Shown: positions 7,582-15,544 of the stretch, piece by piece
Layout of the letters: every line of letters begins with the position of its first letter
Numbering within the stretch: position 1 is the stretch's first letter
From: Chthoniobacter flavus
GTDB lineage: Bacteria > Verrucomicrobiota > Verrucomicrobiia > Chthoniobacterales > Terrimicrobiaceae
Direction: 5' to 3'
Assembly: GCA_945903555.1 (NCBI GenBank)
Contig: CAMDOJ010000005.1
Coordinates: 1-26,224, forward strand
Length of the DNA: 26,224 nucleotides
Made by a program: the position numbers and the translations under genes
The notes under the pieces: generated by a model
Told to the model about the DNA's origin: nothing
Seen by the model: only the letters and a program-made list of their open reading frames with translations
Database searches by the model: none

Positions 7582-7695
7582 TTAACCCTGTTTTTGTTTA
7601 TGGCGTGGGTTTTTGCAAACTACGCGGATGACGTTCTGGCGGCGCACAATCTTGCACGCTTCACACAATCTTTTTACAGATGTTCGGACTTTCAT
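7582..7695 (-). CDS. rpmJ: 50S ribosomal protein L36
   Basis: A 37-residue protein. Translation of the complement gives MKVRTSVKRLCEACKIV and ends in NPRHKQKQG. Cys11, Cys14, Cys27 and His32 form the zinc-ribbon ligands, so this is the zinc-binding form of L36, a late-assembling protein of the 50S subunit. Its ATG overlaps the infA stop by 4 bp, which suggests translational coupling. The infA-rpmJ-rpsM order is the standard one at the spc/alpha junction. Confidence 0.95.
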   Translation of the reverse strand: MKVRTSVKRLCEACKIVRRQNVIRVVCKNPRHKQKQG

Positions 7696-7946
7696 TTTCT
7701 TTTGTTTGGTTTATTTATCGAGGGATCGTTTTTGTGTCGGTAAGTTATTCGGCCTTTGGTCAAGTCGTAGGGCGACATTTCCAACTTGACCAAGTCTCCT
7801 GGCATAATGCGAATGAAGAACAGACGCATTTTCCCAGAAAGATGTGCGAGCACTCGATTACCATTTTCCAGCTCAACTCGGAACATAGAACTTGGGAGTA
7901 ATTCGAGGACTTTTCCATTTACTTCAATAGCGTCTTTGTTGAACAT
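7692..7946 (-). CDS. infA: translation initiation factor IF-1
   Basis: S1-like OB-fold protein that binds the 30S A site during initiation. The core IEVNGKVLELLPSSMFRVEL, then GNRVLAHLSGKMR, IRIMPGDLV, and PYDLTKGRITYR is the complete family pattern. The family is usually about 72 residues; this one has 84, because about 11 basic and polar residues (NDPSINKPNKRK) follow the normal end. The ATG lies inside the map gene (28-bp overlap) and the stop overlaps rpmJ by 4 bp. The three genes are probably translationally coupled. Confidence 0.96.
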   Translation of the reverse strand: MFNKDAIEVNGKVLELLPSSMFRVELENGNRVLAHLSGKMRLFFIRIMPGDLVKLEMSPYDLTKGRITYRHKNDPSINKPNKRK

Positions 7947-8683
7947 GTCAATACTTCTGGAGCGCTGTCGGTAATTAAAACGGTATGCTCAAAATGGGCT
8001 GATGGTAGCCCATCGGCAGTAACAGCAGTCCACTTGTCGGCAAGAATCTTGACCTTGGCTTTTCCCATGTTGATCATAGGCTCGATGGCTATAGTCATAC
8101 CAGATTTTAATTTGGGACCAGATCCGCGTTTGCCGAAATTGGGGACTTGAGGCTCTTCGTGAAGTTGGCGGCCGACGCCATGTCCCACAAACTCGCGAAC
8201 CACAGAAAAACCATGTTTAACCGCCTCGGTCTCCACGTAATTGGAAATGTCACCGACCCTGTTTCCGGGACGCGCGAGAGAAACAGCGCCATCCAAAATC
8301 TGCTGAGTGATAGTCAAGAGACGCTCGGTTTCGGGATCAACGATCCCAACAGGAACTGATGTGGCCGTGTCACCAATCCACCCATCGCGAATGATTCCCA
8401 CGTCCATCTTGACCACATCTCCGTAGGCAATTCGGCGCGAACTCCCAATACCGTGGACAATTTCTTCATTAATGCTGATACAAATGTGACCGGGAAATTT
8501 TTTATATCCAAGAAAGGCACTGCGAACACCCGCTTGAGACATGAGTTGGGAAGCGGCGTGATCAATCTCACCGGTAGTTACTCCAGGCGCAATACGTGAA
8601 GCGAGATCCGAAAGAATAGAAGCGGCACATTCACCAGCCCGACGCATTTTCTCAATCTCATGATCTCGCTTGATTGGGATCAT
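7919..8683 (-). CDS. map: methionine aminopeptidase, type I
   Basis: Cytosolic metalloenzyme that removes the initiator methionine from nascent proteins. The five metal ligands of the pita-bread fold are visible: Asp in VKMDVG, Asp in GDTA, His in GHGVGR, Glu in AIEPMI and Glu in FEHTV. FPGHICISINEEIVHGI is the type I substrate-pocket region. At 254 aa without a zinc-finger N-terminal extension it is type Ia. It lies 111 bp after secY, where adk often lies in other genomes; there is no room for adk. The start is ATG 8683, with no Shine-Dalgarno sequence. Confidence 0.97.
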   Translation of the reverse strand: MIPIKRDHEIEKMRRAGECAASILSDLASRIAPGVTTGEIDHAASQLMSQAGVRSAFLGYKKFPGHICISINEEIVHGIGSSRRIAYGDVVKMDVGIIRDGWIGDTATSVPVGIVDPETERLLTITQQILDGAVSLARPGNRVGDISNYVETEAVKHGFSVVREFVGHGVGRQLHEEPQVPNFGKRGSGPKLKSGMTIAIEPMINMGKAKVKILADKWTAVTADGLPSAHFEHTVLITDSAPEVLTCSTKTLLK

Positions 8684-8794
8684 ACTGAAACTTTCGATGG
8701 GGAATTCAAAGACACGAAACCTGTGAGAAAGGCATCACTGTCAGCAAAAGGTTCAAAATATGGTGATCGAATTTTCAATGGACTAATTCAACCC

Positions 8795-10303
8795 CTAACG
8801 GTTCGTAGCAAGATAGATGGTCACACCAGTAATCGTGAGGATTGCTAGCCCAACATACATCCATACCAATGTTTGATCTCGGACGACAGTCCCAGAACTC
8901 AGGCGACTACGAGACTCTTGGGAGCTGCGAATTCGACCTTTACGTAAAAATCCGTCATAATGACGCTGGAGAAGATGAGTTTCAACCTGGCGCATGGTAT
9001 CTAATACCACCCCGACAATAATGAGTAGCCCAGTTCCACCGAAAAATTGGGAAGTCATGTAAGGAACGCGAAGCCCTTGGGTCAGCATTTGCGGAAGAAC
9101 GGCAATAACGGTCAAAAAGATAGCCCCCGCAAATGTCAACCGAGTCATGGTGTAGTCTAAAAAATCAGCGGTAGGCTTGCCGGGACGAATGCCAGGGATA
9201 AAACCGCCATGTTTTTTAAGATCATCAGCGATTTGAACGGGCTGAAATTGTGTGGCGACCCAAAAATAGCTGAAAAAGAAAATCATGACGGCATAAAGCG
9301 CGTAGTGAAGCCATCCATAAGTCAGCAGATTTGTCAAATCTTGAGCCCATGCAACCCCTGGAAATGCCATATTCAAAATAGTAGATGGGAAAAGCAAGAT
9401 AGCTTGAGCAAAAATAATCGGCATAACACCGGCATAATTGATCTTGAGCGGCATGTATTGAGTCTGACCGCCATAGACTTTACGACCAACGACCCGTTTT
9501 GCATACTGAACACTGATTTTACGTTGGGCTTGAGTAACTGCAATGACACCAGCAATCACAAAAACCAAGAATCCAATCATCAGAACCAAAACCATTGGAT
9601 TGACGGCGGCTTGTGCATCAGCCACACTTGGAACAAATGTACGCCAGGCCTGAATCAATCCCGCAGGCAATTGAGCGAGAATACCAACTGAAATGATAAT
9701 GGACATACCATTGCCAATGCCACGCTCGGTCACTTGATCTCCTAACCACATGAGCAGCAATGTTCCTGCCGTCATGGTGATAATGGTAAGAATTTGAAAG
9801 CTAAGCCCTGGCATCGGGACCAAAGAGACCCCAAGCTTGTTGATAACGTCCATGATTCCTGGAAGGAATGGGTTCGACTGCGGATTCTCAAACGAACGTG
9901 CTAGGAGATAACCCTGAAAAATGCACAAACCGATAGTTGTATATCGGGTATATTGCATGATTTTCTGACGACCACCGTCCTCACGAGCCAACTTACCCAA
10001 TTGGGGAATAACAGCCGTAAGCAATTGCAACATAATGGATGCACTGATAAAGGGCATCACTCCAAGGGAGAAGATGGCACAATTAGAGAGGGCACCACCG
10101 CTGAAGAGATTGAATAAAGCAGCCACTCCACCAGAAGAAGCTGCATCGGCCTGAGACAAAAACCAGTGTCGGAGGACTTCAGCGTTAACACCTGGGGTGG
10201 TTATCGCCGAACCAGCACGAATAATAACAATCGCAACAAGGGTAAAAAGGACCCTTGTACGAAGTTCTGGAATCTTAAATATATTTGCGAAAGCGCTAAT
10301 CAT
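8795..10303 (-). CDS. secY: preprotein translocase subunit SecY
   Basis: Central subunit of the SecYEG protein-conducting channel in the inner membrane, with ten transmembrane helices. The translation starts with helix 1 at RVLFTLVAIVIIRAGSAI and carries the plug/helix 2 segment LSNCAIFSLGVMPFISASI. Also present are GDQVTERGIGNGMSI before helix 5, the cytosolic loop YAKRVVGRKVYGGQTQYMPLKIN, and FFSYFWVATQF. At 502 aa it is longer than the 430-440 residues of E. coli. The extra length lies in the first periplasmic region (FLSQADAASSGGVAALFN), the 3-4 loop and the tail. It follows rplO by 20 bp. It is the only membrane protein of the classical set in this cluster. Confidence 0.97.
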   Translation of the reverse strand: MISAFANIFKIPELRTRVLFTLVAIVIIRAGSAITTPGVNAEVLRHWFLSQADAASSGGVAALFNLFSGGALSNCAIFSLGVMPFISASIMLQLLTAVIPQLGKLAREDGGRQKIMQYTRYTTIGLCIFQGYLLARSFENPQSNPFLPGIMDVINKLGVSLVPMPGLSFQILTIITMTAGTLLLMWLGDQVTERGIGNGMSIIISVGILAQLPAGLIQAWRTFVPSVADAQAAVNPMVLVLMIGFLVFVIAGVIAVTQAQRKISVQYAKRVVGRKVYGGQTQYMPLKINYAGVMPIIFAQAILLFPSTILNMAFPGVAWAQDLTNLLTYGWLHYALYAVMIFFFSYFWVATQFQPVQIADDLKKHGGFIPGIRPGKPTADFLDYTMTRLTFAGAIFLTVIAVLPQMLTQGLRVPYMTSQFFGGTGLLIIVGVVLDTMRQVETHLLQRHYDGFLRKGRIRSSQESRSRLSSGTVVRDQTLVWMYVGLAILTITGVTIYLATNR

Positions 10304-10323
10304 CTCAAAAAGAAAACCGAAGA

Positions 10324-10791
10324 CTAGCTTGCTACTTCAAATTTAGGAATAGAAACAGAACCCCCAGCTTTTTCAATTTTCTCGCGGGCGATAGCACTTA
10401 TTTCATCAACAACTAGTGTCAATGATTTTGTGATCTCACCGCGTCCAAGGATCTTAACTCCGTCGAAGCGACCATTAACGAGACCGATTTTACGAAGGGA
10501 TTCCTCGTTGACTATGTCGCCATTGGAAAAATGCTTTTCCAAAGAATCGAGATTGACAACACCGTAAAAAGTTTTGAATGCTTTATTATTGAAGCCCCGC
10601 TTTGGAAGACGGCGGTAGATTGGCATCTGGCCACCTTCGAATCCGAGACGGATAGAACCGCCGGAGCGGGCTTTTTGACCCTTGTGGCCTTTTCCGGAAG
10701 TTTTACCTTTTCCTGAGCTTTCGCCGATACCGAGGCGTTTACGGCGGTGCTTGGCACCAGGGTTTGGCTTAAGTGTATGAAGTCTCATCAA
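10324..10791 (-). CDS. rplO: 50S ribosomal protein L15
   Basis: Protein of the large subunit interior that binds 23S rRNA late in assembly. At the N-terminus are MRLHTLKPNPGAKHRRKRLG and the Gly/Lys-rich GKGHKGQKARSGG. GGQMPIYRRLPKRGF and the C-terminal domain ending in GGSVSIPKFEVAS follow. The length (155 aa) is slightly above the family norm. It begins 5 bp after rpsE; the gene rpmD (L30), usually between these two, is absent. The first two codons are both ATG, and the second gives the usual protein start. Confidence 0.96.
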   Translation of the reverse strand: MMRLHTLKPNPGAKHRRKRLGIGESSGKGKTSGKGHKGQKARSGGSIRLGFEGGQMPIYRRLPKRGFNNKAFKTFYGVVNLDSLEKHFSNGDIVNEESLRKIGLVNGRFDGVKILGRGEITKSLTLVVDEISAIAREKIEKAGGSVSIPKFEVAS

Positions 10792-10796
10792 AAATA

Positions 10797-11351
10797 TTAG
10801 GCTACTGCAGGTTGGACTGCGGGTTCGGATTTACGAATCGATTTTCCACGAAGGCGAAAAACATCTTCTTTAAGTCGGAGTTGAGTGAGGGCGGCGATTG
10901 TGGCATGAACCACATTGGCATGGTTGCTAGATCCAAGGGATTTAGCCAAAACATCACGTATACCAACAGCTTCAAGGACAGCACGTACTCCACCACCAGC
11001 AATAACACCGGTTCCAGGTGATGCTGGACGAAGCAATACGCGTCCTCCACCAAACTCACCAGTGACCATGTGAGGGATCGTATTTTGTTGTACAGCGATC
11101 TTTACCATGCGCTTTTTTGAAGCGTCAGTGGCTTTACGAATGGCCTCGCTAACTTCGTTAGCCTTCCCAAAGCCAACACCAACTTTACCCTTCTGATCTC
11201 CACAAACAATGAGGGCGCTGAAGCTGAAACGGCGACCGCCTTTGACCACTTTGGCGCATCGGTTAATGAAAACAACTTTCTCGGTCGTTTCTTTTGGCTC
11301 CCTCGGAGTATCGTTACGGGATTGTTTTTTATCTCTTGGTTTCGGAGGCAT
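10797..11351 (-). CDS. rpsE: 30S ribosomal protein S5
   Basis: 30S protein at the mRNA entry channel, important for decoding fidelity. The double-stranded RNA-binding domain is seen as VVFINRCAKVVKGGRRFSFSALIV and GKVGVGFGKANEV. The C-terminal ribosomal fold contains RPASPGTGVIAGGGVRAVLE and GSSNHANVVHATIAAL. The first ~25 residues are basic, polar and low-complexity, and there is an Ala/Val/Pro tail. It lies 12 bp after rplR and 5 bp before rplO. Confidence 0.97.
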   Translation of the reverse strand: MPPKPRDKKQSRNDTPREPKETTEKVVFINRCAKVVKGGRRFSFSALIVCGDQKGKVGVGFGKANEVSEAIRKATDASKKRMVKIAVQQNTIPHMVTGEFGGGRVLLRPASPGTGVIAGGGVRAVLEAVGIRDVLAKSLGSSNHANVVHATIAALTQLRLKEDVFRLRGKSIRKSEPAVQPAVA

Positions 11352-11363
11352 GATGGAATCTAA

Positions 11364-11720
11364 TTAGAATTGAAAACCACCTTCACGGGCGGCATCGGCA
11401 AGAGCTTTAACTTTGCCGTGGTATTTAAAACCACCGCGGTCAAAAACTACCTTGGTTATGTTTTTGGCAGATCCACGCTGAGCAATAATTTTGCCCAGTT
11501 GAATAGCCGTTGCCACATTGGCTCGTGTGCCTGGCTTGGCGCGAAGATCAGCTTCAGTTGTATTGGCTGAAACCAGAGTTTTTCCGCTTAAGTCATCAAT
11601 AACTTGGGCTGAAATATGACGCCCCGAAAAGTGGACGCTAAGACGAGGTTGTTCAGACGTGCCAGAAAGCGTTTTACGAAGACGGACATGACGGAGTTTG
11701 CGTTTATCAGTTGCGGCCAT
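11364..11720 (-). CDS. rplR: 50S ribosomal protein L18
   Basis: 5S rRNA-binding protein of the central protuberance; together with L5 it carries 5S rRNA into the 50S subunit. It has typical length (118 aa). It shows RKLRHVRLRKTLSGTSEQPR, SVHFSGRHISAQVIDD, and the C-terminal VVFDRGGFKYHGKVKALAD and AREGGFQF. It follows rplF by 3 bp, and the bases before ATG show no ribosome-binding site. Confidence 0.97.
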   Translation of the reverse strand: MAATDKRKLRHVRLRKTLSGTSEQPRLSVHFSGRHISAQVIDDLSGKTLVSANTTEADLRAKPGTRANVATAIQLGKIIAQRGSAKNITKVVFDRGGFKYHGKVKALADAAREGGFQF

Positions 11721-11723
11721 AAT

Positions 11724-12263
11724 TTACTGTACAGTTTTTCCTTCTTTGCGACGGACTTGTTCGCCGACAAAGCGAACACCTTTGCCCTTGTAGGGTTCAG
11801 GCGGGTAGAATGAGCGAATATCGGCGGCACATTGACCAACTAATTGGTTGTCGATACCTTCGATTGTGATTTTGGTATTGTCGGCGACCGTGATTTTAAC
11901 CTCTGATGGGATATGAAACACAATCGGATGGGATTTACCTAGGTTCAGGTTGAGAGTCTGACCTTGAACGTTAGCTTTAAAACCAACGCCTTGAATCTCC
12001 ATTTCACGTTTGAAACCATTAGTAACACCTGTCACCATATTAGCAAGAAGAGCACGCGAAAGTCCGTGCAAGGCACGTTGTTCGCGCTGATCATTCGCTC
12101 TGGTCACAGACAATTGCTCGCCTTCGATAGAAGCAGCAATCGTCTTGGGTAGAGTCCACTCGAGTTTACCTTTTGGCCCTTCGATGGTAACTGATCCAGC
12201 TTGGGATACAGAAACCTTAACTTTGGCCGGGATCGGGATAGCTTTTTTTCCTATGCGTGACAT
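11724..12263 (-). CDS. rplF: 50S ribosomal protein L6
   Basis: Protein near the 23S sarcin-ricin loop at the factor-binding site. It has standard length (179 aa) and two repeats of the L6 fold. The N-terminus is SRIGKKAIPIPAKVKVSV with VTIEGPKGKLEW. The second repeat ends with the signature PEPYKGKGVRF, then GEQVRRKEGK. It lies 2 bp after rpsH. Confidence 0.97.
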   Translation of the reverse strand: MSRIGKKAIPIPAKVKVSVSQAGSVTIEGPKGKLEWTLPKTIAASIEGEQLSVTRANDQREQRALHGLSRALLANMVTGVTNGFKREMEIQGVGFKANVQGQTLNLNLGKSHPIVFHIPSEVKITVADNTKITIEGIDNQLVGQCAADIRSFYPPEPYKGKGVRFVGEQVRRKEGKTVQ

Positions 12264-12265
12264 GA

Positions 12266-12655
12266 TTACCAGATGTAGGCGAGCAATTCGCCGCCGACGT
12301 TTTGTTTGCGCGCTTCGTGACCGGAAAGAACACCACGTGATGTAGAAAGAACGGCAATGCCCATGCCGCCGAGGACACGGGGAATTTCCGTGGAACCCAC
12401 ATAGCGGCGTAGACCTGGTCGGCTTACACGTTTCAGCCCGGTGATAGCGCTGGTTTTATTGACAAATCTCGTTGTGATTTTGATCTGCTGGTGACCATCA
12501 ACGGTCTCCAGTTCATAATCGTTGATGTATCCTTCTTTCTTGAGAATAACAGCGATATCACTTTTGAGTTTAGAATAGGGCACAAGAAGTGCCGCTTTGC
12601 CAGCGGAAGTCGAATTCCGGAGGCGAGTTAACATATCGGCAATGGGATCAGTCAT
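12266..12655 (-). CDS. rpsH: 30S ribosomal protein S8
   Basis: Primary binder of 16S rRNA helix 21, and the repressor of the spc operon in E. coli. It shows MTDPIADMLTRLRNS, PYSKLKSDIAVILKKEGYI, RVSRPGLRRY and the C-terminal signature LGGMGIAVLSTSRGVLSGHEAR. At 129 aa it has normal length. It is 9 bp after rplE. In most bacteria rpsN (S14) stands here; it is missing. Confidence 0.97.
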   Translation of the reverse strand: MTDPIADMLTRLRNSTSAGKAALLVPYSKLKSDIAVILKKEGYINDYELETVDGHQQIKITTRFVNKTSAITGLKRVSRPGLRRYVGSTEIPRVLGGMGIAVLSTSRGVLSGHEARKQNVGGELLAYIW

Positions 12656-12664
12656 ATCGTAATT

Positions 12665-13267
12665 CTAGGAGGCTGTTTCGCTTTGGCTTTCGACCTTAGG
12701 AGCAACTGGCTTCTTCGGCTTGTCTGAGAAAGGCATGCCCAGTTCGGTCAACAAGGACTTGGCTTCCGCATTTGTGCTCGCTGTCGTGACAAATGTAACG
12801 TCAAAACCGATATTACGCTTGATACGATCAAGCTCAATTTCAGGGAAGATCGATTGATCTGCTACGCCAAGGGTGTAATTACCATTTCCGTCGAAAGCGC
12901 GTGGAGATACTCCCCGGAAATCGCGAATACGGGGCAAAGCAGTCTTGATCAAACGCTCAAGAAATTCATACATCAAACGACCGCGAAGCGTCACTTTAGC
13001 ACCGATAGGTTGATCTTCGCGAAGTTTGAAGTTTGAAATTGCTTTCTTTGAAACGGTCGTAGCTGGCTTTTGGCCGCTGATAGTGGCTAATTCCGATTTG
13101 GCAATCTCAAGGGCTTCTTTAACGTCGTTAGAAGAAGCGACGCATGTGTTAATAACAACCTTGGAGATTTTTGGTATCTGATGGATGTTTTTATAACCAT
13201 GCTTCTGCTTGAGAGCAGGAATAACACGATTTTTGTAATCGGTAAGGAGTTCAGGTTCTTTAGTCAT
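12665..13267 (-). CDS. rplE: 50S ribosomal protein L5
   Basis: Binds 5S rRNA and contacts P-site tRNA from the central protuberance. It shows KYKNIHQIPKISKVVIN-type N-terminus (here GYKNIHQIPKISKVVIN), GQKPATTVSKKAISNFKLRE, PIGAKVTLRG, LPRIRDFRGVS and the strand VADQSIFPEIELD. The family ends near residue 180; this one has about 20 more residues, a Lys/Pro/Ser tail (KPKKPVAPKVESQSETAS). It lies between rplX and rpsH. Confidence 0.97.
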   Translation of the reverse strand: MTKEPELLTDYKNRVIPALKQKHGYKNIHQIPKISKVVINTCVASSNDVKEALEIAKSELATISGQKPATTVSKKAISNFKLREDQPIGAKVTLRGRLMYEFLERLIKTALPRIRDFRGVSPRAFDGNGNYTLGVADQSIFPEIELDRIKRNIGFDVTFVTTASTNAEAKSLLTELGMPFSDKPKKPVAPKVESQSETAS

Positions 13268-13275
13268 GTCTAATA

Positions 13276-13542
13276 CTATGCTGCTTTTTTGGAACCTTTA
13301 TCTGAGGCCTTTTCGAGAAGTTTCACATTCGAAATATGCAAAGGTCCTTCACGCTCAATAATGGCGCCATTCGGGTTGTCTTGATTCTTGCGCTGATGTT
13401 TTTTAATCATCCGAACGCCTTCAATGATGACTTGTAACTTATCGGGTTTGATCTCAAGAATTTTTCCAGAAGCACCCTTATGGTTACCGCTGATTACTTC
13501 TACAGTATCACCGCGACGAACATGGAATTTAGTACGATTCAT
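13276..13542 (-). CDS. rplX: 50S ribosomal protein L24
   Basis: Assembly-initiator protein of the 50S subunit, which binds the 5' part of 23S rRNA. The KOW motif is RRGDTVEVISGNHKGASGKI. The sequence IEGVRMIKKHQRKNQDNPNG follows. It is shorter than E. coli L24 (88 aa), within the family range, with a Lys/Ala-rich end. Its ATG overlaps the rplN stop by 4 bp. A GAGG lies only 4 bp before the ATG, one of the few purine runs near a start in this cluster. Confidence 0.96.
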   Translation of the reverse strand: MNRTKFHVRRGDTVEVISGNHKGASGKILEIKPDKLQVIIEGVRMIKKHQRKNQDNPNGAIIEREGPLHISNVKLLEKASDKGSKKAA

Positions 13543-13904
13543 AATACCTCAGGAGCTAAGGAAATGATTTTCATGAAGTTTTTTTCACGAAGTTCACGGG
13601 CAACAGGGCCAAAAATACGAGTGCCACGAGGGTTTCTATCTTTGTCTATAATAACGATTGCATTGCTATCAAAGCGAAGGCAGGAACCATCTTCCCGTGT
13701 AACGGGTTTTTTGGTACGGACGATAACCGCACGAACGACATCCCCTTTTTTGACAGTGCCACCTGCGGAGGCTTCTTTAACGTTAGCTGTAATGATATCA
13801 CCGATACGGGCGGTCATTGTGTTTTTACCAATTACACCGATCATAGTGGCCATGCGAGCACCGGTATTATCGGCGACATCTAGGCGTGAGCGAATCTGGA
13901 TCAT
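13539..13904 (-). CDS. rplN: 50S ribosomal protein L14
   Basis: 50S protein at the subunit interface (bridge B8). It shows MIQIRSRLDVADNTGA, the signature region VKKGDVVRAVIVRTKKPV, FDSNAIVIIDKDRNPRGTRI and the ending FMKIISLAPEVL. It is one residue short of the E. coli protein. It follows rpsQ by 6 bp and overlaps rplX by 4 bp. Confidence 0.98.
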   Translation of the reverse strand: MIQIRSRLDVADNTGARMATMIGVIGKNTMTARIGDIITANVKEASAGGTVKKGDVVRAVIVRTKKPVTREDGSCLRFDSNAIVIIDKDRNPRGTRIFGPVARELREKNFMKIISLAPEVL

Positions 13905-13910
13905 GTTTAA

Positions 13911-14189
13911 TTAGTGTTTAAGGATTTCAACAAGGCGCCAGCGCTTAGTGCGACTGAGAGGTCTCGTTTCCATGATGCTGACGCGATCGCCAATCTTGGC
14001 CTCGTTTTTTTCATCGTGAGCATGGAACTTGGTGATATGTTTGGTGATTTTACCAAACTTGGGATGAGGTACGCGGGTGATTGCTTTAACAACAATGGAT
14101 TTGTCCATTTTGTCGGAAACAACTTCGCCAACGCGAACTTTTCGTAGGGCCCTTTTTAAGGGTTTTTCTGAAGTGATAATTTCTTCCAT
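13911..14189 (-). CDS. rpsQ: 30S ribosomal protein S17
   Basis: Primary 16S rRNA-binding protein with an OB fold. It shows RKVRVGEVVSDKMDKSIVV, HPKFGKITKHITKFHAHDE and the signature GDRVSIMETRPLSRTKRW. About 12 residues precede the usual start (MEEIITSEKPLKRA); ATG 14189 begins immediately after the rpmC stop with no gap, and no closer ATG exists. It precedes rplN by 6 bp. Confidence 0.97.
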   Translation of the reverse strand: MEEIITSEKPLKRALRKVRVGEVVSDKMDKSIVVKAITRVPHPKFGKITKHITKFHAHDEKNEAKIGDRVSIMETRPLSRTKRWRLVEILKH

Positions 14190-14393
14190 TTACTTGGCAG
14201 TTTCTGCCCCGGCCTTACGGCTCAGAACGGTTTCGATACGTGCGATGTTGCGACGAGCTACACGAATAAGGTGTGGCCGCTCCAATTGACCGCTCTGCTT
14301 TTGAATACGCAGATTGAAAATCTCAGCTGATAGCTCTTTTTTACGGGCTAGAAGCTCTTTCGGGGTTAATTCTACAATTTCTTCGATTTTCAT
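14190..14393 (-). CDS. rpmC: 50S ribosomal protein L29
   Basis: A small helical hairpin protein next to the exit tunnel, part of the docking site for trigger factor and SRP. It shows the usual 67 residues: MKIEEIVELTPKELLARKKE, then FNLRIQKQSGQLERPHLIR and VARRNIARIETVL. It abuts rpsQ directly and follows rplP by 8 bp. Confidence 0.96.
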   Translation of the reverse strand: MKIEEIVELTPKELLARKKELSAEIFNLRIQKQSGQLERPHLIRVARRNIARIETVLSRKAGAETAK

Positions 14394-14401
14394 GTCAACT
14401 A

Positions 14402-14821
14402 TTATTCAGCGTGATGGCGTGTTATGAATCGTGTGCGAACAGGCAACTTGTTTGCGGCTAATCTCAGGGATTCACGCGCTACAGATTCAGGAATACCGTC
14501 AAGCTCAAAAAGGATGTTTCCTGGTTTGACAACAGCAACCCAATATTCAGGTTGGCCTTTTCCTTTACCCATTCGTGTTTCTGGTGGGCGAGCTGTCACG
14601 GATTTATCAGGGAAAATACGAATCCAAAGCTTCCCTTTACGCTTCATGTTGCGAGTGAGTGCAACACGGGCAGCTTCGATCTGGGTGTTAGTGATCCAAG
14701 CACGCTCTAAAGTTTGTAAACCGAATTCACCAAAATCAATTTTAAGATTCCGTGTCGCATTCCCTTTGCGACTTCCGCGTTGGGTTTTGCGATATTTCAC
14801 GCGTTTGGGCATCAATGGCAT
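14402..14821 (-). CDS. rplP: 50S ribosomal protein L16
   Basis: Binds 23S rRNA near the A site and is needed for peptidyl-transferase activity. It shows MPKRVKYRKTQRGSRKGNA, FGEFGLQTLERAWITNTQIE, AARVALTRNMKRKGKLWIRIFPDK, PETRMGKGKGQPEYWVAVV and a normal C-terminus. The length is 139 aa. ATG 14821 gives MPLMPKRV; the internal ATG three codons later is equally possible. A 30-bp gap separates it from rpsC, the longest in this part of the cluster. Confidence 0.97.
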   Translation of the reverse strand: MPLMPKRVKYRKTQRGSRKGNATRNLKIDFGEFGLQTLERAWITNTQIEAARVALTRNMKRKGKLWIRIFPDKSVTARPPETRMGKGKGQPEYWVAVVKPGNILFELDGIPESVARESLRLAANKLPVRTRFITRHHAE

Positions 14822-14851
14822 ATCAGTATTCTATTAAAATTTAAAACAGTG

Positions 14852-15541
14852 TCATTCAGCGACGACAACATCCGGTGTAACTACGGGTTTCGTCTCTGGA
14901 CGAGCTTCCTCGATGACTTCTACCTTTTTACAGATCCAGCACTTGATGCCAATTTTGCCGGCAACAGTCTCGGCTTCTGTAAAACCGTAGTCAATAGGTG
15001 TGCGAAGTGTATGGAGAGGAACTTTTCCTTCATGGTACCGCTCGGTGCGAGCGATTTCAGCACCACCAAGACGACCTGCGCAACGGATTTTAATTCCAAG
15101 TGCGCCTTGTTCCATCGTCATTTGAAGCGCACGCTTCATGGCACGACGGAATGAAATTCGACGCTCTAATTGGGAAGCGACGTTTTCAGCAACAAGTTGG
15201 GCATCGAGGTCTGGATTCTTAATCTCAACGATATCAATCTTGACTTGTTTGCCATCAGCAAGATCACTGACTTCCTTTGTAAGATTTTCAATTTCCGAGC
15301 CGCGACGACCAATTACAACGCCTGGGCGGGCTGTATGGATAGTAACACGAACACTATTCCAAGCGCGCTCAATGACAATGCGAGAAACTGCGGCTTGCTT
15401 GAGTTTCTTTTTAAGAGTGGTACGAATGCGATCATCAGCGATCAAATAATCAGCGAAATCTTTTCGTGATGCATACCATCGTGAGGTCCAGTCGCGAGTG
15501 ATTGGAAGACGAAATCCGATAGGGTTAACTTTTTGTCCCAT
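14852..15541 (-). CDS. rpsC: 30S ribosomal protein S3
   Basis: 30S head protein at the mRNA entry channel with helicase-related contacts. It shows MGQKVNPIGFRLPITRDW, the KH domain loop GVVIGRRGSEI, and the C-terminal domain with MKRALQMTMEQGALGIKI, CAGRLGGAEIARTE and GKVPLHTLRTPIDYG. The last ~20 residues form a Glu/Pro/Val tail (EARPETKPVVTPDVVVAE) outside the conserved fold. It lies 3 bp after rplV. Confidence 0.98.
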   Translation of the reverse strand: MGQKVNPIGFRLPITRDWTSRWYASRKDFADYLIADDRIRTTLKKKLKQAAVSRIVIERAWNSVRVTIHTARPGVVIGRRGSEIENLTKEVSDLADGKQVKIDIVEIKNPDLDAQLVAENVASQLERRISFRRAMKRALQMTMEQGALGIKIRCAGRLGGAEIARTERYHEGKVPLHTLRTPIDYGFTEAETVAGKIGIKCWICKKVEVIEEARPETKPVVTPDVVVAE

Positions 15542-15544
15542 AGT

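Noticed and set aside
8684..8794. Search for a promoter or small gene in the 111-bp secY-map gap
   Set aside because: I found no properly spaced -35/-10 pair and no reading frame; adk is not there.
9209..9691. 160-aa plus-strand frame inside secY
   Set aside because: secY on the minus strand is unambiguous and the frame resembles nothing.
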